Below are positions 1 through 4,512 of a DNA stretch of 5,680 nucleotides, in pieces. Both the position numbers and the translations under genes were made by a program. The notes under the pieces are model-generated. The model was not told where the DNA came from. It did no database searches and worked only from the letters and a program-made list of their open reading frames with translations. Numbering within the stretch: position 1 is the first letter of the stretch; the number at the start of each line of letters is the position of its first letter. This stretch comes from Acetobacteraceae bacterium (GTDB taxonomy: Bacteria > Pseudomonadota > Alphaproteobacteria > Acetobacterales > Acetobacteraceae): positions 1 through 5,680 of the forward strand of contig JASHVY010000523.1 of NCBI GenBank assembly GCA_030044345.1, in the 5' to 3' direction.

Positions 1-2
1 GC

Positions 3-836
3 AAGCTCGCCGTCGAGGCCGTCGATCGCGCGATGCGCGGGGAAGGCAGCCCAAGCCCGATCTATGAAGGTGAGGATTCGGTGATCGACTGGCTGCTCGA
101 CGGTCCGGACGCACGCTATCAGGTGCCCCTGCCCGCACCGGGCGAAGCGAAGAAAGGGATCCTGGAGAGCTTCACCAAGGAGCACAGCGCCGAGTACCAG
201 GCTCAGGCGCTGATCGATCTCGCCTTTCGCATGCGCGAACGAATCCCCGACCTCGCGGAGGTGGAGCGCATCGTCATCCACACCAGCCACCACACCCATA
301 CCGTGATTGGCACCGGCGCCGGCGATCCCGAGAAGATGGACCCCAAGGCGAGCCGCGAGACGCTCGATCACTCCACCATGTACATCTTCGCCGTCGCACT
401 CGAGGACGGTACCTGGCACCACCTGAAAAGCTACGCGCCGCGCCGCGCCGCGCGACCCTCGACGGTGGCGCTCTGGCACAAGATCGAGACACGCGAGGAC
501 CCGGAATGGACACGCCGCTACCATGCCGTCGATCCGAAGGAGAAAGCCTTCGGCGGCCGCGTCGAGGTGTTTCTCCGCGACGGACGGGCGATCGAGGATG
601 AGATGGCGGTTGCCAATGCGCATCCCCTGGGTGCGCGGCCTTTCACCCGGGACGATTATATCCGCAAATTCCGGACCCTGACTGCGGGGATCATCACTGA
701 AGCCGCGGCGGAGCGTTTTCTTGCCTCGGCGGAGGCGCTGCCGCGGCTTGAGGCCGGCCAGCTCGGCCAACTGAATATTGCCCTGCCGCCGGGCAAGCTT
801 GCCGAGGGCAAGCCGGGACTCTTCTCTAAAGCGTGA
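3..836 (+). CDS. prpD: 2-methylcitrate dehydratase (MmgE/PrpD family), 3' part only
   Basis: The reading frame is open from the left edge, so the gene is cut at its 5' end; 277 residues are visible, against about 480 for a full PrpD, so roughly 200 N-terminal residues lie outside. PrpD dehydrates 2-methylcitrate to 2-methyl-cis-aconitate in the cytoplasmic methylcitrate cycle that breaks down propionyl-CoA. Family hallmarks seen: the [12 protein letters not shown] stretch (visible residues 64-75), which begins the C-terminal domain, and [16 protein letters not shown] (about 121-136), followed by the ED-P-W-RRYH segment and the [16 protein letters not shown] strand pair. The methylcitrate synthase gene follows on the same strand, which supports PrpD over another MmgE-type dehydratase. 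The final Ala codon and TGA stop lie inside the first copy of a palindromic repeat, so the extreme C-terminus appears repeat-derived. No frameshift is seen. Confidence 0.9.
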   Translation, partial: KLAVEAVDRAMRGEGSPSPIYEGEDSVIDWLLDGPDARYQVPLPAPGEAKKGILESFTKEHSAEYQAQALIDLAFRMRERIPDLAEVERIVIHTSHHTHTVIGTGAGDPEKMDPKASRETLDHSTMYIFAVALEDGTWHHLKSYAPRRAARPSTVALWHKIETREDPEWTRRYHAVDPKEKAFGGRVEVFLRDGRAIEDEMAVANAHPLGARPFTRDDYIRKFRTLTAGIITEAAAERFLASAEALPRLEAGQLGQLNIALPPGKLAEGKPGLFSKA

Positions 837-873
837 TGACCGAAGGTGGGATCACCGTAGGTCTGAATCACGC
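831..873 (+). repeat. 43-bp palindromic repeat, copy 1
   Basis: First of three related units between prpD and prpC. The outer arms GCGTGAT and ATCACGC pair perfectly. Next come GACC and GGTC, then GGTG and CACC closing a GGAT loop, with a 3-nt bulge (TGA) on the 3' side. The copy overlaps the last codons of prpD and supplies its stop. A purine-rich tail close to GGGAAAACAA follows the core and recurs after the other copies. The layout recalls RIME-like intergenic palindromes of Hyphomicrobiales, but that is from memory, not from an alignment. Confidence 0.85.
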
Positions 874-892
874 GGGAAAACAAAAGGCGAGA

Positions 893-927
893 GCGGGATG
901 GGGTGAGCGCGAGCGAACCCGTCCCGA
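893..927 (+). repeat. Inverted repeat between repeat copies 1 and 2
   Basis: CGGGATGGGGT on the left pairs with ACCCGTCCCG on the right, with one G-U wobble and one bulged G, around a loop made mostly of GAGCGCGAGC. It is unlike the 43-bp repeat and occurs once. It adds a further strong RNA structure to the prpD-prpC spacer. No T-run follows, so an intrinsic terminator is unlikely. Confidence 0.55.
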
Positions 928-933
928 TCGAGG

Positions 934-976
934 GCGTGATGACCGGAGGTGGGAACACTGGAGGTCTGAATCACGC
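934..976 (+). repeat. 43-bp palindromic repeat, copy 2
   Basis: Same length and layout as copy 1: GCGTGAT/ATCACGC outer stem, GACC/GGTC middle stem, 3-nt TGA bulge. The inner stem is GGTG/CACT around GGAA; the C-to-T change in the last base still allows a G-U pair in a plus-strand transcript. The internal loop is GGA/GGA rather than GAA/GTA. Its start lies 103 bp after that of copy 1. Confidence 0.85.
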
Positions 977-991
977 GATAAGACAAACGGA

Positions 992-1034
992 GCGTGGTGA
1001 CCGAAGGTGGGAACACCGTGGGTCTCGATCACGC
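992..1034 (+). repeat. 43-bp palindromic repeat, copy 3
   Basis: Same layout again. The outer arm is GCGTGGT instead of GCGTGAT, opposite an unchanged ATCACGC, so the change again gives a G-U wobble in plus-strand RNA. The middle stem GACC/GGTC and inner stem GGTG/CACC are intact; the bulge is TCG rather than TGA. The tail GAGAAAACAA follows. Its start lies 58 bp after that of copy 2, and the unit ends 34 bp before the prpC start codon. Confidence 0.85.
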
Positions 1035-1055
1035 GAGAAAACAACGACCGAGAGC

Positions 1056-1059
1056 GGAG
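1056..1059 (+). promoter_or_regulatory. Ribosome binding site of prpC
   Basis: GGAG lies 9 nt before the ATG at 1069. This sets the start at 1069 rather than at the upstream in-frame ATG at 994, which falls inside repeat copy 3 and would add 25 residues encoded by repeat DNA. Confidence 0.7.
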
Positions 1060-1068
1060 CACGGACCG

Positions 1069-2199
1069 ATGGACGAGCAACAAGAGGTGCACAAGGGCCT
1101 GGTCGGCGTCTATGCCGACACGACCGCGATCTCCAAGGTGATGCCGGAAACCAACAGCCTCACCTATCGCGGCTACGCGGTGCAGGATCTCGCGGAGAAC
1201 TGCCGTTTCGAGGAGGTCGTCTATCTGCTTTGGAATGGGGAGCTGCCGAATCGCCGCCAGCTTGCCGCCTTCGAGAAGGAAGAGCGCGCCGAGCGGCGGA
1301 TCACGCCCCGCCTGCGCACGGTGATCAGTACCTTTCCTCGCCGCGGCCACCCGATGGATGCGATCCGCACCGCGGTCTCCTTCCTGGGGCTCGAAGATCC
1401 GGAGACGGCCGACAATTCACCCGAGGCCACGCGGCGGAAAGCCTTGCGCCTGCTGGCAAAAATCCCGACCGCGATCGCCGCGCACCACCGGATCGGGCAT
1501 CGGCTTCGGGTGCTCTCCCCGCGTGCCGACCGCACGTTCGCCGAGAATTTCTTTCATATGTGCTTCGGCAAGGTGCCGGCGCCGGAGGTGGTCAAGGCGT
1601 TCGACGTCTCGCTCATCCTCTATGCCGAGCACAGCTTCAACGCCTCCACCTTCACCGCCCGCACCGTTGCTTCCACTGAGGCGGACATCCATGCCGCCGT
1701 CACAGCCGCTATCGCCGCGCTCAAGGGCCCGCTGCACGGCGGGGCCAACGAGGCGGTGATGCACATGCTTCAGGAGATCGGCTCGCCCGAGCGGGCACAT
1801 GGCTGGATCAATGATCGCCTCGAGCATCGCGCACTGGTGATGGGCTTCGGCCATCGCGTCTATAAGAGCGGCGATTCACGGGTCCCGACGATGACCAAAT
1901 ATGCCGAGAAGATGGCTGCGGTGGTCGGCGACACCCGCTGGATGGAGATCAGCCGGATCCTTGCCGCCGAGATGCTGGAGCAGAAAAACATCCATCCCAA
2001 CCTCGATTTTCCTGCCGGTCCCGCCTACCACCTGATGGGATTCGAGATCCCGATGTTCACCCCGATCTTCGTCGCCGCGCGCCTCTCCGGATGGGCTGCG
2101 CACATCTTCGAGCAGGCTGCCGACAACCGGCTGATCCGCCCACTCTCGGTCTATACCGGTGCAGCACAACGTCCGGTGCCTTCCATGAGGGAGCGTTGA
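1069..2199 (+). CDS. prpC: 2-methylcitrate synthase / citrate synthase
   Basis: A 376-residue type II citrate synthase-fold enzyme, complete and close to the usual 370-390 residues of PrpC. It condenses propionyl-CoA (and to some degree acetyl-CoA) with oxaloacetate in the cytoplasm. Visible motifs: LTYRGY (31-36), HPMD (94-97), LYAEHSFNAST (184-194, oxaloacetate-binding His188), LHGGANEAVM with catalytic His223, GFGHRVY with His262, LDFPAGP with catalytic Asp313, and the C-terminal FTPIFVAARLSGWAAH and DNRLIRPLSVYTG signatures. It lacks the N-terminal extension of hexameric GltA. The adjacent prpD favours methylcitrate synthase as the main role. A dual-function or housekeeping citrate synthase cannot be excluded from sequence alone. 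The ATG at 1069 was chosen for its Shine-Dalgarno and because the ORF upstream of it is repeat DNA. The 232-nt spacer from prpD is long for an operon, but no terminator is obvious in it. Confidence 0.88.
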   Translation: MDEQQEVHKGLVGVYADTTAISKVMPETNSLTYRGYAVQDLAENCRFEEVVYLLWNGELPNRRQLAAFEKEERAERRITPRLRTVISTFPRRGHPMDAIRTAVSFLGLEDPETADNSPEATRRKALRLLAKIPTAIAAHHRIGHRLRVLSPRADRTFAENFFHMCFGKVPAPEVVKAFDVSLILYAEHSFNASTFTARTVASTEADIHAAVTAAIAALKGPLHGGANEAVMHMLQEIGSPERAHGWINDRLEHRALVMGFGHRVYKSGDSRVPTMTKYAEKMAAVVGDTRWMEISRILAAEMLEQKNIHPNLDFPAGPAYHLMGFEIPMFTPIFVAARLSGWAAHIFEQAADNRLIRPLSVYTGAAQRPVPSMRER

Positions 2200-2209
2200 A
2201 ACGCACGCC

Positions 2210-2226
2210 GTACGGTCTCACCGTGC
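2210..2226 (+). repeat. Small hairpin just after prpC
   Basis: GTACGGT and ACCGTGC form a 7-bp stem (one G-U) around a CTC loop, 10 nt after the prpC stop. The sequence after it is A-rich, not T-rich, so it is not an intrinsic terminator by itself. It may protect the 3' end of the message. Confidence 0.35.
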
Positions 2227-2235
2227 CAAAATCCG

Positions 2236-2279
2236 CAAAAAAATGATCGGAACCGCTCGGCAACGGTTGCTTTTTGTTT
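2236..2279 (+). terminator. Weak Rho-independent terminator candidate of prpC
   Basis: AACCG (2251-2255) pairs with CGGTT (2264-2268) around an 8-nt loop, followed after GC by TTTTTGTTT. A flanking CAAAAA run (2236-2241) can pair with TTTTTG (2271-2276), the A-stem-T layout typical of terminators that work on both strands. The GC core is only 5 bp, so strength is uncertain. Confidence 0.45.
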
Positions 2280-2306
2280 GACATGCGATGGTCATAAGCG
2301 GAATAG
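2278..2306 (+). promoter_or_regulatory. Sigma70-type promoter candidate
   Basis: A perfect -35 hexamer TTGACA (2278-2283) is followed 17 bp later by GAATAG (2301-2306), a poor -10 match; another A/T-rich hexamer, CATAAG (2293-2298), is too close. It lies at the edge of the candidate prpC terminator and about 350 nt before the histone-like gene, which would then have a long leader. No better promoter was found nearer that gene. Confidence 0.35.
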
Positions 2307-2379
2307 CGGAGTCGCTGTGCCCGCGGCCGATTCGCACACGTGCGGACGAGAATTCGCGGATGCACGCATCGAGGAAGGA

Positions 2380-2393
2380 CGGTCCATGGACCG
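2380..2393. promoter_or_regulatory. 14-bp perfect palindrome
   Basis: CGGTCCATGGACCG is perfectly self-complementary with no spacer. It lies in the long non-coding stretch before the histone-like gene, about 75 bp downstream of the promoter candidate, and spans the ATG of a tiny ORF. It could be a binding site for a dimeric regulator or an RNA hairpin; nothing in the window decides between these. Confidence 0.35.
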
Positions 2394-2439
2394 CAAGCCC
2401 GTTCAGACAAGGCAACGCGACCCGCGTGGCGGAGTTTGA
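2386..2439 (+). CDS. Possible 17-codon leader ORF (doubtful)
   Basis: ATG at 2386 opens MDRKPVQTRQRDPRGGV and a TGA stop. A purine-rich GAGGAAGGA (2371-2379) sits 6 nt upstream as a good Shine-Dalgarno. The peptide is strongly basic (five Arg/Lys in 17) and matches no leader peptide I know. Its start codon is at the centre of the 14-bp palindrome, so initiation could depend on whether that structure forms. So short an ORF with a good SD can arise by chance in GC-rich DNA. Confidence 0.2.
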   Translation: MDRKPVQTRQRDPRGGV

Positions 2440-2442
2440 ACC

Positions 2443-2661
2443 ATGATCGGAGAACGGTCGGCAGTCACGGCGGGCGAGGGCGCATTCGCCGCGCTTCGTT
2501 CTGCGTGTGTGCCAGGGCCTTGCTCGCATCGGACCGCCGGATTGGCCGCGGGTCTTCGTGTCAGTGATGCGATTGCCCGCGGTGGCTGGATCGCCGGGCC
2601 CTGTGACGGCTCGGCACAGCCATTGTTCTACCCCACCGCACAAAGGAGCTTCATCACGTGA
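2443..2661 (+). CDS. Possible small protein ORF ahead of the histone-like gene (doubtful)
   Basis: This 72-codon ORF begins at ATG 2443 with GGAG (2431-2434) 8 nt upstream. It ends at TGA 2659-2661, which overlaps the GTG start of the histone-like gene as GTGA, the classic arrangement for translational coupling. I recognise no domain; it has three Cys, a GG-W segment near the middle and no signal peptide or membrane helix. Against it: third-position GC is about two thirds by my count, well short of the strong GC3 bias of the neighbouring genes, so it looks like background DNA. It starts only 3 nt after the 17-codon ORF stop. Most likely this is untranslated leader, but the overlap earns it an entry. 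Confidence 0.22.
   Translation: MIGERSAVTAGEGAFAALRSACVPGPCSHRTAGLAAGLRVSDAIARGGWIAGPCDGSAQPLFYPTAQRSFIT
2593..2615 (+). promoter_or_regulatory. Leader hairpin upstream of the histone-like gene
   Basis: GCCGGGCC (2593-2600) pairs with GGCTCGGC (2608-2615) over 8 bp with one G-U, around the loop CTGTGAC. It ends 27 nt before the Shine-Dalgarno of the histone-like gene and leaves that site free. It may be a leader stabiliser; no anti-SD pairing is seen and no T-run follows. Confidence 0.3.
2643..2648 (+). promoter_or_regulatory. Ribosome binding site of the histone H1-like gene
   Basis: AAGGAG stands 9 nt before a GTG codon at 2658. It is the strongest Shine-Dalgarno in the window and fixes the GTG as the start. 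Without it the next in-frame ATG (codon 16, at 2703) would be the candidate. Confidence 0.75.
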
Positions 2662-3041
2662 GCAACGAAGAAACCGGCGCCAAGCCGCCGCGCGCTCAGC
2701 CAATGGCAATTCGTTCGACGACGCGCAAGGCCGCAGCGAAGAAGAAGACGACCCGGCGCAAGACCGCCGTCCGCAAGACGACGACGCGCAAGGTCGCCGC
2801 GAAAAAGACGACGACCCGGCGCAAGACCGCCGCGCGCAAGACGACCACACGCAAAGTCGCGGCGAAGAAGAAGACGACCCGGCGCAAGGTCGGCGCACGC
2901 AAGGTCGCGGGCACCCGCAAGGCTGCCACGCGCAAGGTGGCCAAGAAGGCGCGCAAGGCGCCGGTGCGTCGCGCGCGCAAGGCTGCTGCGGCGCCTGCCG
3001 CTATGGAATCCTTCTCGACCGAAACCGACGAGATGGGCTGA
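2658..3041 (+). CDS. Histone H1-like, Lys/Arg-rich repeat protein
   Basis: A 127-residue, extremely basic protein made mostly of Lys, Arg, Ala and Thr. Residues 1-18 are an ordinary N-terminus. Residues 28-90 are three 21-residue repeats of the form KKKTTRRKTAxRKTTTRKVAA, with a partial unit before them (TTRKAA) and a decayed one after. Residues 91-115 continue as KVAKKARKAPVRRARKAAAA, and the end (ESFSTETDEMG) is acidic. This composition is that of bacterial proteins like the eukaryotic H1 tail (chlamydial HctB, AlgP and PhaF C-termini), which bind DNA or polyanions without a folded domain. Nucleoid binding is therefore inferred from composition, not from a domain. It has its own strong Shine-Dalgarno and a strong terminator, so it is probably monocistronic. 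The tandem DNA repeats could let its length vary between strains. Confidence 0.8.
   Translation: MSNEETGAKPPRAQPMAIRSTTRKAAAKKKTTRRKTAVRKTTTRKVAAKKTTTRRKTAARKTTTRKVAAKKKTTRRKVGARKVAGTRKAATRKVAKKARKAPVRRARKAAAAPAAMESFSTETDEMG
2739..2927 (+). repeat. Three 63-bp tandem repeats inside the histone-like gene
   Basis: Units 2739-2801, 2802-2864 and 2865-2927 each encode 21 residues in frame. Units 1 and 2 differ at 8 of 63 bases by my count, mostly at third positions; unit 3 keeps the first 24 bases (identical to unit 1) and diverges after. Shorter AAGACGAC-type motifs recur within units. Because the period is a multiple of three, gain or loss of a unit keeps the frame. The repeats also keep several other frames open, which creates spurious long ORFs here. 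Confidence 0.85.
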
Positions 3042-3066
3042 AAAACTCCCGTTCTTCGCGAATTTG

Positions 3067-3096
3067 GAAGGGCGCCTCCCGGCGCCCTTCTTTTTT
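3067..3096 (+). terminator. Rho-independent terminator of the histone-like gene
   Basis: GAAGGGCGCC and GGCGCCCTTC form a perfect 10-bp stem around a TCCC loop, followed at once by six T. It begins 25 nt after the histone-like stop codon. In the minus-strand direction the stem is followed by CAAATT rather than a T-run, so it works best on the plus strand. Confidence 0.95.
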
Positions 3097-3131
3097 GAAG
3101 ATCAACTTTGAAGATCAGCAGAGGGATCTGG

Positions 3132-3165
3132 GATTCCGGCCTCCGCTCAGCCGTCGGCCGGAATC
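3132..3165 (-). repeat. Hairpin overlapping the otnK stop codon
   Basis: GATTCCGGCC (3132-3141) pairs perfectly over 10 bp with GGCCGGAATC (3156-3165) around a 14-nt loop. Two bases of the otnK TGA stop (3164-3166 on plus) lie in the stem. No T-run follows on the minus strand, so it is not a clear intrinsic terminator. It may protect the otnK mRNA 3' end or assist termination between the convergent genes. Confidence 0.55.
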
Positions 3166-4441
3166 AGCCCTTGGCGAGCCTCGCGAAGGCATCGCGGAAG
3201 AAGGTGCGGGCGCCGAAATTGCCGGACTTGAGCGCCAGCAGCAGCTTCGGCCCGCTGCCTTCGGCGAAGGTCCAGGGCACACCCGGTGCGATCTCGTCGC
3301 CAATCGTGAGGCGGCGAACACCAAGACGGGCGACCACTGCGCCCGATGTCTCACCGCCGGCAACCACCAGGCGACGCGCACCGCGTGCGACAAGCTTCTC
3401 GGCAATCATCGCCAGCGTTGCCTCGATGAGCGCGCCTGCCCGCTCACGCCCGAGTTGCGCCTGCAAGGCTGCAACCTGCCCAGGGGGGGCCGAAGCGGCG
3501 ATCAGGATCGGCACCGCGCCGAGCTTTCCCTCTGCCCAGGCGAGAGCCTCCTCGGCCAATCGTTCCGCATCAGGAGTGACCAGCGGATCGAGCTGCAGGC
3601 GGGGCAGTTCCGTGGCCTCGGCGATCTGGCCGAGTGTCGCCGGCGAGCAAGAGCCGGCGAGGATTGCCGCGTGACCTGTGACGGCCGGCAATTGCGCCGC
3701 CTCGGCCTCGGCGACAGCCGGCAGCAGGCCGGCACGACGGAAATTCTCCGGCAGACCCATCGCGATACCCGAGCCGCCGGTGATCAGCTTATGGTCCGCT
3801 GCCGCTTTGCCGATCGCAAGCAGGTGCTGCTCGCTCACCGCATCGACGATCGCATAGCGCTGTCCCGCCGCTTCGAGCGCCTCCATCGCGGCCGCGATGG
3901 AGGCCGCGCCTTTGGCGACCGTTGCATAGGGCACGAGCCCGACACCCCCTCGCGTCTGGCGCGCCAGCACGCGCACGAGATTGGGATCACGCATCGGTGT
4001 CAGCGGATGGTTCTCCATTCCGCTCTCGCTGAGCAGTGCCGTGCCGACGAAGAGGTGGCCCTGATAGACGCTGCGCGCATTCGCCGGAAAGGCCGGACAG
4101 GCGAGCGCGAAGCGCGCTCCGAGTGCTTCGAGCAGGGCATCGGCCACCGGCCCGATATTGCCCTGATCGGTGCTGTCGAAGGTCGAGCAATATTTGAAGA
4201 AGAATTGCCGGCAGCCGGCGGCGCGAAGCCAGGCGAGCGCGGCGAGGCTCTGCGCGCATGCCCACGCAACCGGCGCGGTGCGCGACTTGAGCGAAACCAC
4301 GACCGCATCATAGTCCGCCACACTCTCTTCCGGGGCAGGCACGTCGATCATCTGCACCGTGCGCATGCCGCCCTTGACCAGCATGCCGGCGAGATCGGTG
4401 GCGCCCGTGAAATCGTCGGCGATGGCCCCGAGAAGTGGCAT
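3164..4441 (-). CDS. otnK: 3-oxo-tetronate kinase, four-carbon acid sugar kinase family
   Basis: A complete 425-residue member of the four-carbon acid sugar kinase family (formerly DUF1537), the usual size. OtnK phosphorylates 3-oxo-tetronate at C4 with ATP in the cytoplasm; an OtnC aldolase then splits the product to DHAP and CO2. N-terminal domain: GAIADDFTGATDLA (5-18), KYCSTFDSTDQGNIG (83-97), CPAFPANARSVYQGHLFV (115-132) and HPLTPMRDPNLV (145-156). Nucleotide-binding C-terminal domain: TGGSG (221-225), LAGSCSPAT (261-269), AGGETSGAV (361-369) and LKSGNFG (404-410). The start is supported because family proteins begin within a few residues of the ADDFTGATD motif. Only a weak AAGG lies 13 nt upstream, at the foot of a stem-loop. 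The usual partners (otnC, otnI, ltnD/denD) are not seen here. Substrate preference (erythronate, threonate or a related acid) cannot be told from sequence. Confidence 0.87.
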   Translation of the reverse strand: MPLLGAIADDFTGATDLAGMLVKGGMRTVQMIDVPAPEESVADYDAVVVSLKSRTAPVAWACAQSLAALAWLRAAGCRQFFFKYCSTFDSTDQGNIGPVADALLEALGARFALACPAFPANARSVYQGHLFVGTALLSESGMENHPLTPMRDPNLVRVLARQTRGGVGLVPYATVAKGAASIAAAMEALEAAGQRYAIVDAVSEQHLLAIGKAAADHKLITGGSGIAMGLPENFRRAGLLPAVAEAEAAQLPAVTGHAAILAGSCSPATLGQIAEATELPRLQLDPLVTPDAERLAEEALAWAEGKLGAVPILIAASAPPGQVAALQAQLGRERAGALIEATLAMIAEKLVARGARRLVVAGGETSGAVVARLGVRRLTIGDEIAPGVPWTFAEGSGPKLLLALKSGNFGARTFFRDAFARLAKG

Positions 4442-4443
4442 GA

Positions 4444-4512
4444 GATCAATATGGCCTTGGCGGATTCGCAGGGCAATCCGCCAAAGCCCAAGGGGAAGTC
4501 ATGAAATTGATC
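4444..4512 (-). promoter_or_regulatory. Nested inverted repeats in the otnK leader
   Basis: TTGGCGGATT (4457-4466) and AATCCGCCAA (4475-4484) form a perfect 10-bp stem with an 8-nt loop, extendable past one mismatch by GGC/GCC (4453-4455 and 4486-4488). An outer pair, GATCAAT (4444-4450) and ATTGATC (4506-4512), encloses it and reaches the glycosyltransferase stop codon. The inner stem fills much of the 70-nt spacer. With no T-run after it on the minus strand, it is more likely an operator, an mRNA processing or stability element, or a translational control structure than a terminator. Confidence 0.5.

Noticed and set aside
831..1034. CRISPR array or insertion sequence in the prpD-prpC gap
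   Set aside because: There are three units with unequal spacing and no equal-length spacers, transposase or target-site duplications. Palindromic intergenic repeats fit better.
994..1068. Extending prpC upstream to the ATG at 994
   Set aside because: The extra 25 residues are encoded by repeat copy 3 and its tail, and have no counterpart in the family. The ATG at 1069 has GGAG at 9 nt.
868..1350. Antisense ORF of 160 codons over the repeats and the prpC start
   Set aside because: It is open only because the palindromic repeats translate into recurring [20 protein letters not shown] peptides on the minus strand. The rest is antisense to prpC, and it has no supported start or domain.
2739..2927. 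CRISPR array
   Set aside because: The repeats are contiguous 63-bp coding units without unique spacers and stay in frame with a real protein.
2696..2980. Antisense ORF with hydrophobic VVFFFAATLRVVVLR-like repeats
   Set aside because: It is the complement of the Lys/Arg tandem repeats and looks membrane-like only by accident. There is no Shine-Dalgarno and it lies wholly within the real gene.
3483..3489. Run of seven G inside otnK as a phase-variable slippage site
   Set aside because: The run is short for a GC-rich genome and encodes Ala-Pro-Pro-Gly in an intact frame. There is no sign of frame switching.
2507..4504. Very long (665-codon) plus-strand ORF across the histone-like gene and otnK
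   Set aside because: It runs out of frame through the Lys/Arg repeats and then antisense through otnK. The product is low-complexity Arg/Gln/Gly-rich with no domain. The two real genes explain the DNA.
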